Positions 34,801 through 38,772 of a DNA stretch of 64,000 nt are shown here, one piece after another. Within the stretch, counting starts at the first letter, position 1. The number at the start of each line of letters is the position of its first letter. The position numbers and the translations under genes are program-made. The stretch is taken from NCBI GenBank assembly GCA_942486035.1, contig CALNXK010000362.1, positions 202,001 to 266,000 on the forward strand. The letters run 5' to 3'. The DNA comes from Porites lobata. Lineage: Eukaryota > Cnidaria > Anthozoa > Scleractinia > Poritidae. The notes below the pieces were generated by a model. That model had not been told where the DNA came from, did not search any database, and saw only the letters and a program-made list of their open reading frames with translations.

Positions 34801-35895
34801 GAGTTCAATCGCACCGAGAAGCCTGACACGGAACTGAGGTCGAGCAACATAGTAGAAATAAATACAAGGAAATATTTCACATTAACTCCCTCCAGAGAAG
34901 ATCGTGCCAGTTTATCTCAACCGGTATCGTCTGTTAAGAGAGTTTCCAAAGACGAAACGCCGGAGTCTTCAGTGGGAGCCCTGAGGCAAAGGTTCGAGAG
35001 CGGCCCCAGGCGTGCAAGTGATACACCGATCCGGACATCGCCGCAGGGAAATCAAGGGCACCGGAACAAAGACAGGGATTCTGCTCCGCCTTCTGTAACA
35101 AAGAAAATCGGGTCATTGCGAACGACTACTCCCGTGTCACTGAAGGAATTTAATAGGAAAAGTGCATCAAGTCCCAGCAGACAATCTTTGGAACAACGAG
35201 GGAGTGTGCAGAGACCAGCTGACAGTAGAACAACGACTCCCAGAAATATCCGCCTTGAGTCTAGCCCTGCAAAACACTCGTCTACCACGTCGCCACGTTA
35301 CAGCCCTGGAAGAAACGATGCTGGTGATGAGAGAAACGTGCGATCGAGGTTGAACACGAGTGCGGCGCCGGGCGAGCGGTCCAACCGACCGCCACCGTAC
35401 ACGGACAGGGGTTTTGTTGCTCCAAGAGTTATGAATCGAGAATATGGTGCAAAGTCCAAACTGTTATCCCATAAAGATTCAGCCAAGGAGCTGCTTCCTT
35501 CGAAGACAAAGATACCACCCAGGGACACCGCGGGATCGCAAACGACGCATAAGCTGGAAAAGGATGCGCAGCACATAGCCAAGCTGCTGGAAGAAATGCA
35601 CAGCGAGAGACACCTTCACCTGTCTCGTCAGCAGTCGGACATATCAGGACAGGCGCAGAAGGCCGCGGCACAGCGAGCTGCCATGCGCAGGCGCAGAAGG
35701 TCTTTGGGTGACGACAATGATGCTGATCCGACGTCTCCGAGGTCAAACTCGCCCCAGGAAGGCAGCAGACATGCATCGCTTGAAGTACCCCACCCATCAT
35801 ATCGTGCGCGGCCTAACAACAGAGAGGCGACCTTTACACGCGGTCCGCCGCGTGGTAACCCTGTGCGGAGTGGATTTCACACTCTCGCAAGATGA
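4791..35895 (+). CDS. ARHGAP21/23: ARHGAP21/23-family Rho GTPase-activating protein (PDZ-PH-RhoGAP), 26 coding exons
   Basis: Coding exons: 4791-4817, 7596-7757, 9009-9135, 11104-11182, 11899-11953, 13598-14974, 15938-16081, 16540-16581, 17150-17203, 17314-17403, 18287-18412, 19468-19536, 20988-21055, 23789-23913, 24596-24673, 25140-25192, 25453-25526, 26351-26435, 26914-26992, 27480-27553, 29019-29108, 31041-31166, 32160-32207, 32845-32932, 33299-33324, 33442-35895 (stop TGA 35893-35895). All introns are GT-AG and phases agree, giving 5817 nt or 1939 codons, close to human ARHGAP21 (about 1958 aa). The start ATG follows an in-frame TAA at 4776-4778. Domains: PDZ about residues 32-148, Ser-rich linker, PH 673-779, basic stretch 861-865, RhoGAP 893-1084, disordered tail to 1939. 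The family stimulates GTP hydrolysis on Rho-type GTPases and works at Golgi, junctions and actin. It probably predates the vertebrate ARHGAP21/23 split (inference). No canonical AATAAA was seen in the first kilobase after the stop. Confidence 0.95.
4818..7595 (+). other. Intron 1 of the RhoGAP gene, no repeat family resolved
   Basis: This is 2.8 kb of AT-rich sequence between exons 1 and 2. I see no element with both termini, no RNA gene and no in-phase exon. An enhancer or alternative first exon could be here but is not visible from sequence. Confidence 0.5.
8065..8277. repeat. MITE family A (TTAACCCTTTA ends), copy 1
   Basis: Terminal inverted repeats begin TTAACCCTTTA and end TTAAAGGGTTAA. 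The interior includes CAATATCCACATACAAATTC and TTGATGTTGGTCACCATTGG. Three other copies lie at 11228-11390, 38394-38755 and, inverted, 62635-62845. It sits in intron 2 in the sense direction of the other gene copy. Confidence 0.85.
8351..8526. mobile_element. pogo-like MITE (CAGTCGAACC...GGTTCGACTG)
   Basis: Terminal inverted repeats CAGTCGAACCC and GGGTTCGACTG are bounded by TA on each side (8349-8350, 8527-8528), as for Tc1/mariner-pogo insertions. The inside iterates the phrase TTCGAAATAGCGGGG and relatives four or five times in both orientations. It has no coding capacity, so mobilisation would need a transposase from elsewhere. Confidence 0.85.
9437..9985. mobile_element. pogo-like MITE (CAGTGAAACC...GGTTTCACTG), 549 bp
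   Basis: TA-flanked terminal inverted repeats CAGTGAAACC / GGTTTCACTG. The first 220 bp and last 80 bp are filled with variants of ATTAAGCGGACAC (at least seven, both strands), separated by AT-rich filler. Iterated subterminal words like these are typical transposase-binding arrays, though that role is inferred. It lies in intron 3. Confidence 0.85.
10358..10375. repeat. Homopolymer run of 18 C
   Basis: An uninterrupted C tract follows CATTTTA. It is unstable sequence and a likely site of length polymorphism or assembly error. It lies in intron 3 and has no coding consequence. Confidence 0.95.
11228..11390. repeat. MITE family A, copy 2 (internally deleted)
   Basis: It is the same family and orientation as the copy at 8065-8277, sharing CAATATCCACATACAAATTC and TTGATGTTGGTCACCATTTG. 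It is about 50 bp shorter, with decayed ends. It lies in intron 4. Confidence 0.8.
11478..11653. mobile_element. pogo-like MITE (CAGTGGAACTC...GGTTCCACTG)
   Basis: Inverted ends CAGTGGAAC / GTTCCACTG; TA is kept on the right (11654-11655) and mutated on the left. The interior repeats phrases such as GAGGTGGTCGCATTAATTGGG. It lies in intron 4 just upstream of the fifth coding exon. Confidence 0.75.
12003..12460. repeat. C-rich, strand-asymmetric patch in intron 5, unclassified
   Basis: The plus strand is strongly rich in C and A compared with its AT-rich surroundings. It includes runs of CCCC and a short iteration of ACGCC/ACGCT near 12270-12300, next to an (AATA)n tract at 12197-12220. No inverted termini or coding motif are evident. 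It is probably a repeat fragment or minisatellite. Confidence 0.45.
12461..13597 (+). other. Rest of intron 5, nothing recognised
   Basis: This intronic sequence has no exon in phase and no element whose two ends I can match. The last ~110 bp form an open extension of the large exon, but the polypyrimidine tract and AG at 13596-13597 place the exon start at 13598. Confidence 0.45.
13598..14974 (+). other. ARHGAP21/23: Large linker exon 6 (459 codons), Ser/Thr-rich, between PDZ and PH
   Basis: It starts in phase 0 after a TTTTTTCAG acceptor and ends at GAG/GTATAT, so it adds residues 151-609 without a stop. Composition is Ser, Thr, Pro, Arg and Lys, with proline-rich [15 protein letters not shown] near the start, a candidate SH3-binding site. 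Near the end [13 protein letters not shown] gives a basophilic kinase consensus (RRxS). The segment between PDZ and PH is likewise long and disordered in vertebrate members (family knowledge). It has no catalytic motif. Confidence 0.9.
15543..15690. repeat. Fragment of AGGGGCGGATC-type MITE
   Basis: It starts with CAGGGGCGGATCCTGGAATT, the same terminus as the complete element at 19883-20061, followed by a G-rich then CCCCACAC-rich stretch. The opposite end is not found, so this is partial. It lies in intron 6. Confidence 0.6.
15938..16581 (+). other. ARHGAP21/23: Exons 7 and 8: second RRVSY-type segment and short acidic linker
   Basis: Exon 7 (48 codons) carries [16 protein letters not shown], a near copy of the motif at the end of exon 6, followed by acidic EETKEEE. 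Exon 8 (14 codons) is [14 protein letters not shown] and leads into the PH domain. Both are multiples of three and start and end in phase 0, so either could be skipped without a frameshift. Confidence 0.88.
16840..17075 (-). repeat. tRNA-derived SINE, minus orientation
   Basis: Read on the minus strand from about 17075, GGAGGCAAAGTGGTCAGAGC resembles a tRNA A box. About 40 bases on, GGCCTGGGTTACAATGC resembles a B box (GGTTCRANNC). The body then runs leftward with GGTTTTTCTCCGGGACGGGG. The spacing fits a pol III promoter in a decayed SINE. It lies in intron 8. Confidence 0.5.
17851..18116. repeat. Foldback repeat, arms of about 120 bp
   Basis: The arm 17851-17972 is an imperfect reverse complement of 17992-18116. 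Matching pieces include CCACTTGTTTCCCCAC with GTGGGGAAACAAGTGG, and CTTGTGATTG with CAATCACAAG. The spacer is about 20 bp. A diverged single-arm copy lies at 29139-29275. In pre-mRNA it would form a long hairpin in intron 10. Confidence 0.75.
18508..18753. repeat. MITE with ~30-bp inverted ends
   Basis: The left end, GGAGCTTGTAACTACGTCTC, is inverted at the right end as GAGACGAAGTTGCAAGCTCC. The arm extends through an adjoining GGAATTTGAAT / ATTCAAATTCC. It lies in intron 11, 95 bp after exon 11. Confidence 0.75.
19600..20195. repeat. Composite MITE with nested insertions
   Basis: Outer inverted ends: CACGTTGCCATGGTAGTAAA on the left and TTTTGCTACCATGGTAACGTG on the right (about 20150-20180). 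Inside is a partial copy of the TAGGGAGCTC element, whose right terminus TTGCTTAAGCTCCCTA ends near 20136. A third element is nested at 19883-20061. It lies in intron 12. Confidence 0.7.
19883..20061. mobile_element. AGGGGCGGATC MITE, complete and nested
   Basis: Inverted termini CAGGGGCGGATCAAGGA and its counterpart GATCCGCCCCTG bound 179 bp that include a poly-T tract and a GGGGGGTGGGGCG tract. It is inserted inside the composite element 19600-20195. The fragment at 15543-15690 belongs to the same family. Confidence 0.75.
20208..20647. mobile_element. TAGGGAGCTYAAGCAAC MITE, 440 bp
   Basis: The left end, TAGGGAGCTCAAGCAACAAC, is matched by the inverted right end GTTGCTTAAGCTCCCTA. The arms continue with GACGGCGACGGC against GTTGCCCTCGCTG. 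The interior is homologous to 19690-19860 (shared GTCAAATNNTGGCGAAATT-like block and the GTGAAATTAG block). Another fragment lies at about 29340-29520. Open frames across it have no known motif. Confidence 0.75.
20988..21055 (+). other. ARHGAP21/23: Short coding exon 13 linking PH to the RhoGAP half
   Basis: This 68-bp exon reads [20 protein letters not shown] and on to the donor. It has acceptor CTTATAG and donor GG/GTGAGA. Exon 12 ends in phase 0 and exon 14 needs two preceding bases, so an exon of length 2 modulo 3 must lie between them; this is the fit found. The SLIIRR block matches the segment that follows the PH domain in vertebrate ARHGAP21 (VTNRDLISRRI). It is easily missed because MITEs flank it closely on both sides. 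Confidence 0.88.
21152..22555. mobile_element. Outer TIR element interrupted by a MULE-like insertion
   Basis: The left end, AGAGCTTTAGATTTGAGAAC followed by GAGTACGAGTACGAG, is inverted at the right as CTCGTACTCGTAGTCGTCCTCG then TCAGAATCTAAAGCTCT. Removing the inner insertion (21228-22315 plus one duplication) leaves an element of roughly 310 bp. It lies in intron 13. Confidence 0.7.
21228..22315. mobile_element. Non-autonomous TIR transposon, 1088 bp, 9-bp target duplication
   Basis: It begins TAGCCTGCGAGCAAGCTCTC and ends with the inverted GAGAGCTTGCTCGCAGGCTA. The inverted repeats extend for about 100 bp through GGGCGAGCGAAGCGAG-like sequence. The 9-bp string ATTCTCGAC flanks it exactly on both sides (21219-21227, 22316-22324). 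Long TIRs with a 9-bp duplication fit Mutator-like elements best. The interior has no open frame with a transposase motif. A perfect duplication suggests fairly recent insertion. Confidence 0.85.
22887..23473. mobile_element. MITE with 22-bp inverted ends and internal palindrome
   Basis: The left end, ATAGATGGTTTTCACAGTGACG, matches the inverted right end CGTGACAGTGAAAACGATCTAT with two mismatches. Near the right side, 23241-23286 forms a separate palindrome: CGGCCATATTGGTGCACC pairs with GGTGCACCAATATGGCG-type sequence. It lies in intron 13. Confidence 0.75.
23789..24673 (+). other. ARHGAP21/23: Exons 14-15: basic linker between PH and RhoGAP
   Basis: Exon 14 (125 bp) encodes [16 protein letters not shown], then [19 protein letters not shown]. 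Exon 15 (78 bp) encodes [20 protein letters not shown]. Phases are 2-to-1 and 1-to-1, consistent with the neighbours. KKRKK (residues 861-865) is a possible nuclear-localisation or acidic-lipid-binding stretch. Vertebrate ARHGAP21 also has a basic segment here just before the GAP domain. Confidence 0.85.
25604..25760. repeat. MITE with TAGCCTGCAGCAGGCT / AGCCTGGGACAGGCTA ends
   Basis: The left end TAGCCTGCAGCAGGCT and right end AGCCTGGGACAGGCTA are imperfect inverted repeats. Each is itself nearly palindromic. It lies in intron 17, about 80 bp downstream of exon 17. Confidence 0.6.
26029..26322 (+). repeat. MITE family B, copy 1
   Basis: It contains an internal inverted pair: GATTTGTAGTGATATTTGGC with CATAAATACCAC, answered by GTGGTATTTATGCCAAATAT. 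The right half holds CATGTGGGTATTTCAAATTA and the terminus CATGTAGTAGTATA. A complete copy in the opposite orientation lies at 44722-45014, and a fragment at 45110-45167. It occupies intron 17 just upstream of exon 18. Confidence 0.8.
27932..28852. mobile_element. CAGGG-type TIR element, outer copy, 6-bp duplication
   Basis: Termini CAGGGTTTGAGCT and GGCTCAAACCCTG are inverted. TAGTTT duplicates flank both sides (27926-27931, 28853-28858). Subterminal sequence repeats GGGGGACAATTTGACCCCTTGG in diverged inverted form near 28760. It is interrupted by a second CAGGG element at 28066-28587. It lies in intron 20. Confidence 0.82.
28066..28587. mobile_element. CAGGG-type TIR element, nested copy, 6-bp duplication
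   Basis: Termini CAGGGCTTCTGAT and ATCAGAAGCCCTG are exact inverted repeats. TCTTAG lies on each side (28060-28065, 28588-28593). The subterminal region iterates TTCGCGG/TTTCGCGGG phrases on both ends. Its ends and duplication length match the outer element, so both probably used related machinery. No coding capacity. Confidence 0.85.
29139..29520. repeat. Fragments of two MITE families seen earlier
   Basis: 29139-29275 resembles one arm of the foldback at 17851-18116 (shared AAACGGCCG start, CGAAATGA, then an ATTGG-type end). 29340-29520 resembles the right part of the 20208-20647 element (AAAAAGTGTGATGCACGTG and the TTCTCGTTGCCG end). Neither has both termini. They lie in intron 21, soon after exon 21. 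Confidence 0.5.
29621..29935. repeat. Long foldback repeat, arms of about 115 bp
   Basis: 29621-29735 pairs with 29820-29935. Key pairs are GGCGCAAAACACTGGAAACG with AGTGTTTTGCGGCGC, CACGGACTCCTAATTA with TAATCAGGAGTCCGTG, and TTGCTTGGCAATGCAAAAC with GTTTTGCATTGCCAAGCAA. The spacer is about 85 bp. It ends 9 bp before the SINE at 29944, so the two may be adjacent insertions. Confidence 0.85.
29944..30345 (+). repeat. tRNA-derived SINE carrying a nested MITE
   Basis: The head looks like a tRNA: an A-box-like TGGACGAGCGGTTAGAGCG, an anticodon arm CCGGACTTGCAATTCGG, and a B-box-like GAGTTCAAGTCC. The acceptor stem is not intact and a non-tRNA body follows, ending CTGCCGAGGGTAAATAA with an AT-rich tail. 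It is therefore a SINE and not a tRNA gene. The body is split by a small MITE at 30049-30168. It lies in intron 21, sense orientation. Confidence 0.75.
30049..30168. mobile_element. hAT-like MITE inside the SINE, 8-bp duplication
   Basis: Ends are TACCCTGGGTACCAGAG and CTCTAGCACCCAGGGTA. CCCGAGTT occurs immediately before (30041-30048) and after (30169-30176). Deleting the insert and one CCCGAGTT restores a continuous SINE body. An 8-bp duplication is the usual hAT signature. A diverged fragment of the same element appears at about 25318-25360. Confidence 0.82.
30581..31004. mobile_element. MITE with AAAGGGAACCTCCACTT ends and inner hairpin
   Basis: Terminal inverted repeats AAAGGGAACCTCCACTT / AGTGGAGGTTCCCTTT bound about 424 bp. 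Inside, 30719-30870 is a second inverted pair: GCGGGCGTCGCCATCTTGAA and TTCAAGATGGCGGCGCCCGC, each continuing into an AATAATTGTGACGTGT-type arm. It ends only 37 bp before exon 22. Confidence 0.85.
31602..31776. repeat. AATAGGCCATTTCCGAGTTC MITE
   Basis: The left end, ATAGGCCATTTCCGAGTTCC, is inverted at the right as GGAATTCGCAAGTGGCCTATT. The interior contains TTCAAAACGAGGGTAGGTGC and later CTCATTTTGAAACGGAGCG. A diverged copy lies at 37080-37232. It lies in intron 22. Confidence 0.78.
32845..33324 (+). other. ARHGAP21/23: Exons 24-25, linker after the GAP domain
   Basis: Exon 24 (88 bp) reads [16 protein letters not shown], then [14 protein letters not shown]. Exon 25 (26 bp, a micro-exon) reads DDGTYKPK after the split Gly. 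Both are supported by consensus splice sites and matching phase only, since this part of the family is poorly conserved. Introns 23-25 are otherwise unremarkable. Confidence 0.8.
33442..35895 (+). other. ARHGAP21/23: Terminal coding exon 26: disordered C-terminal tail (817 codons)
   Basis: It starts after TTTCCACAG in phase 0 and runs to TGA at 35893-35895. The product is rich in Ser, Arg, Pro, Asp and Glu without a globular domain, as in vertebrate ARHGAP21/23 tails. Features include many RRxS and SP/TP phosphoacceptor contexts, proline-rich [16 protein letters not shown], and a charged helix-forming stretch [20 protein letters not shown] starting at residue 1826. A polybasic RRRRRSL follows at 1871-1877. 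The tail is a likely scaffold and regulatory region (inference). Confidence 0.9.
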
Positions 35896-36559
35896 CACCG
35901 TTAATAGCAATGACTGCTCGGAGTGGCAGCTTTTCCTCCTCTCTGTATGCCTTTGGTGCTCTACAGCCCAACTTGCGAATAAGGCGAAGGATAAGGTATT
36001 CTTGTTTGCGTGCGGTAGAAGTTGGATAAGGTTGCCAACTATTTTTCCGAAAGGTGTAATTATAAGTAAACTTTTTGGGTTATTTCCCACCAAATAGAAA
36101 TATCAATGATTCGCAATGTGCTGCCACCATTTTATTAGTGCCGTAAAGATACCTTTGCATTCCTTTCGTGACGCAAGTCACGCAAGTCAGGAATTGGGCT
36201 AAAATTTTAAATCTGCATTAACTTAAATTCCTTATGTAATACGAGCAGAGAGGACTGTTATTTTACCTTTTCTCTTACTTTTAATGTAGTTGCATTTTAT
36301 ATAACAGCAGTTTTAAATCAAATGCAACTTATATCTTTCCTAATCGTGTACAGTTTCACTTTTCGCTTTTGAAATATGTTATTATCGTAAGTAGAAAAGC
36401 ACAAAGATTGAAGTTTCGCACAGATGCCATTATTGCATCACAATACGATATTCTAAAGTAAGTTATTGTTAATATATTTCCTTCGTTTGAGGAGAACGAT
36501 GCTTTATTTGTAACCAGAAGTTCATGCTAGAGAATTTTTTTGTTCAATATATAAAGTTC

Positions 36560-36580
36560 TATATATATATATATATATAT
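36560..36580. repeat. (AT)n microsatellite
   Basis: About ten AT units lie roughly 670 bp after the stop codon, probably within the 3' UTR. Confidence 0.95.
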
Positions 36581-37079
36581 GTCCATGTCACGCAAACCCT
36601 CGAAATCTGGAAATTGTTGCATGTGTACATGATGTTATAACCGTGAGTTTGTGTATTACAAATCTATATGCTACTCATCTTAAATTTTTAAATGTTCATA
36701 TATAAAAAATGTATTTTTTGTTGTTATATACAGAAGAATTTTCTAAGTATCTCTTCCAATGCCATGGGGAAAAATAAGTGCAAAAATGTTCAAAATATGA
36801 GGCGAGTACGCCTTTCAGGTTTCTATATTTTTACAATGTTATTTTTATATCTTATCTATGTAAAGTATTTTCTAAAAATGCATCTATACTTAAGCGAGCG
36901 CGCAACTTCGCATACTCTCTTACTCAAAGAGAACTAAGTCTGACTCGTTCCCAGTTGTCTTATCGTCTCATGAAAGGTGCGCGTGACTGGTAACCATTGC
37001 GCTGTCCTTATTAGGCAGTTGTCATGGTAGCAAGAGAGCTGGGAGCAAATCAGAAGTAGCTTAGTCGGTAATTAGCCAT

Positions 37080-37232
37080 ACCTTAGTTGTCTCTAATCTC
37101 TTTTTCAAAACGAGGCTAAGTGCGCAGTCTTGAAAATGTCTTCATTGTTTTTTTAAACTTATTTTTCTTGAAAGCTTTGTACTTGCCCTCATTCTGAAAG
37201 TGTGGGTTTTGGAACCTAGGAGTGGCCTGTGT
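37080..37232. repeat. Diverged copy of the 31602-31776 MITE
   Basis: It shares TTCAAAACGAGGCTAAGTGC in the left half, and CCTCATTCTGAAAGTG and AGGAGTGGCCTGTG at the right, in the same order as the intronic copy. The termini are decayed. Confidence 0.55.
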
Positions 37233-37570
37233 TTTAGGTTTTTCATAAAAAAATATAATAGTTTGAATATGCTATGGAGCGAAGATTTCATTTCAACGGA
37301 AACTGGGATGTCCTTTCCTATTTAATCCTAGTCATATTTGTATGTAGTCGTCACATAAGAAATACATCTACCGTGTTACAAGCCAGCAAGTGCATCCTTC
37401 ATTGATAACTTTCATCTCGTCAAACTGCACTCTTAAGTTTCAGTCACTGTGACTGTGCTATGGGAAGATTCTTTTCCGTAGGAATAATATGAATTGTCAC
37501 ACGCATAAGATTTCTTCCGTGACTAGAAAACAACACTTTTCAGTGGTGTTCGATTTTGATTGTCACACTT

Positions 37571-37760
37571 TAGGATTTCATTCGAAGACTAAGCAGTTGC
37601 CAAGTGAAGTTTCGCTTAGAATCCTGGGACTGGGAACAGAGGAAAAAATGGCCAATAGATGACCTGAGCGTCACCAGTAACGATCCCAGAAGTCTTTGCG
37701 AAAGCTGACTCCACCCAGTCTCCTCGCATCTTAAATGGTGAACAGATGAAGGCTACCTAA
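37571..37760. repeat. Repeat shared with 22570-22760
   Basis: Both stretches carry CTGGGACTG, about 55-60 bp later ATCCCAGAAG(C/T) with TTTGCGA, and then GTCTCCTCGC or TGCCTTCTCG followed by a GGTG(A/G) block. The two CTGGGA/TCCCAG words form an internal inverted pair. No sharp ends were found. Confidence 0.5.
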
Positions 37761-37824
37761 CAGGTCAACTGTTACTTCCATCCGCCAAACTGACGTTGAC
37801 AGATTAATGATTCGTACACAAAGT

Positions 37825-37844
37825 AAGGGTTAGGGTTAGGGTTG
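37825..37844 (+). repeat. Short interstitial TTAGGG tract
   Basis: About three tandem TTAGGG units, the animal telomere repeat. This is too short to imply a chromosome end and is common inside chromosomes. Confidence 0.8.
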
Positions 37845-38393
37845 TTGCTATATATATTCAAATCAAACCATTCATTGTCAGCAAATCCTCTGTGGTGTAG
37901 GGTTTAAAGTGGTGCACTGCAGAGTCAATGCTCCGAGATCGAATCCTACTCGTACAATTCTAAATTTTTTCCCTTAAAAATTGAAGAGACTTACACTTTT
38001 ATGAACAGAAATTTCCAGAGACAGAGGAATTTCATGTAAGAAAAGTGAAATGTCTTGTGAGAGCCACTGACAGGAAATGTCCGTTTGGCGGATGGAAACA
38101 AGTGACAACCGACCACTTTTCGTTTTCACATTTTAAGAAACAAACGACCTTTTTTTATTCAAAGATTGAAAGGGTTAAAGACTCAGAGGTTGTTATTGTT
38201 CCCAGGAATGCGAGCTTCAGTGCGTCAAATGGATCCACAACCTCGCTCCCAGGGTTCTCTCTAAGTGGACTGGGAAAAAAATTGAATAGTTCCATTTCCC
38301 TGGGCAAAAGGTTCGCAGCTCTGGGCCGAGTTGTTTGAAGGACGATTAACGATAATCCAGGGTTGGTTTCTATGACAACTCATAACCTGTGTT

Positions 38394-38755
38394 CACCCTG
38401 TACGCCACAATATCCACGTACAAATTCTCCAGACTCGTGACTCATCTCCATACATTTCTTTAATTATTATCATCTAAAGAGAATTAGATTTAAAAAACCT
38501 CATTTTCCCCTTGGTGATTATTTTGTTAGTCAGTTCGTAACCTTATAGGAGAAAATTGATACTGTTCACTCTTAAGGTAATGTTAAACGAGACGATTCGC
38601 AACGTCGATTTTTAGCGCAACACTTTGTTGCAACGTTGTTGCGACATTGTTTAGAATGGTTACAATATCGTTCCAGCATTGCAACGCTTTGTTGCGCTAA
38701 AAATCGTCAATGCGAATCGTTCCGTGTAACATCGCCTTTAAAGGGTTAACTAGGT
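38394..38755. repeat. MITE family A, copy 3, interrupted
   Basis: It shares CACAATATCCACGTACAAATT, then CTCCATACATTTC, and the closing AAAGGGTTAAC with the copies at 8065 and 11228, in the same orientation. The closing block is displaced by 162 bp of foreign DNA. Confidence 0.8.
38576..38737. mobile_element. TTAA-targeted MITE, innermost of the nest
   Basis: Ends GGTAATGTTA and TAACATCGCC are inverted. The arms continue with GATTCGCAACGTCGATTTTT against AAAAATCGTCAATGCGAATC. TTAA lies at 38572-38575 and 38738-38741, the duplication expected of piggyBac- or Kolobok-type insertion. The interior is a palindromic string of GCAACAAAGTGTTGCGC-like words. Confidence 0.75.
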
Positions 38756-38772
38756 TTCGAACAACTCGGCCC

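Larger units (their letters stand above)
35896..38319. other. 3' UTR and downstream intergenic sequence
   Basis: The 3' UTR must lie in the first part, but no canonical AATAAA or ATTAAA was seen up to about 37 kb. TATAAA near 36703 is a possible weak variant, and the first clear AATAAA is at about 38887. Short open frames (such as 35708-36097) overlap the exon antiphase or are AT-rich filler. I see no further gene. Confidence 0.5.
38320..38772. mobile_element. GGGCCGAGTTGTTYGAA MITE, outermost of a three-level nest
   Basis: The left end, GGGCCGAGTTGTTTGAAG, is inverted at the right as TTTCGAACAACTCGGCCCC. Between the ends lies a copy of MITE family A (38394-38755), which itself contains a further element at 38576-38737. 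Confidence 0.78.

Noticed and set aside
35429..35800. 123-codon minus-strand open frame
   Set aside because: Antisense shadow of the last RhoGAP exon, whose Arg/Ser-rich codons leave the opposite strand open.
37890..37960. Second tRNA-like sequence (GTGGTGTAGGG ... GATCGAATCC)
   Set aside because: Only the B-box-like word is convincing; arms do not fold and no SINE body could be delimited, so it was not listed.
38045..38338. 97-codon open frame
   Set aside because: No homology motif or splice context; it overlaps the start of the GGGCCGAGTTGTT MITE and resembles repeat sequence.
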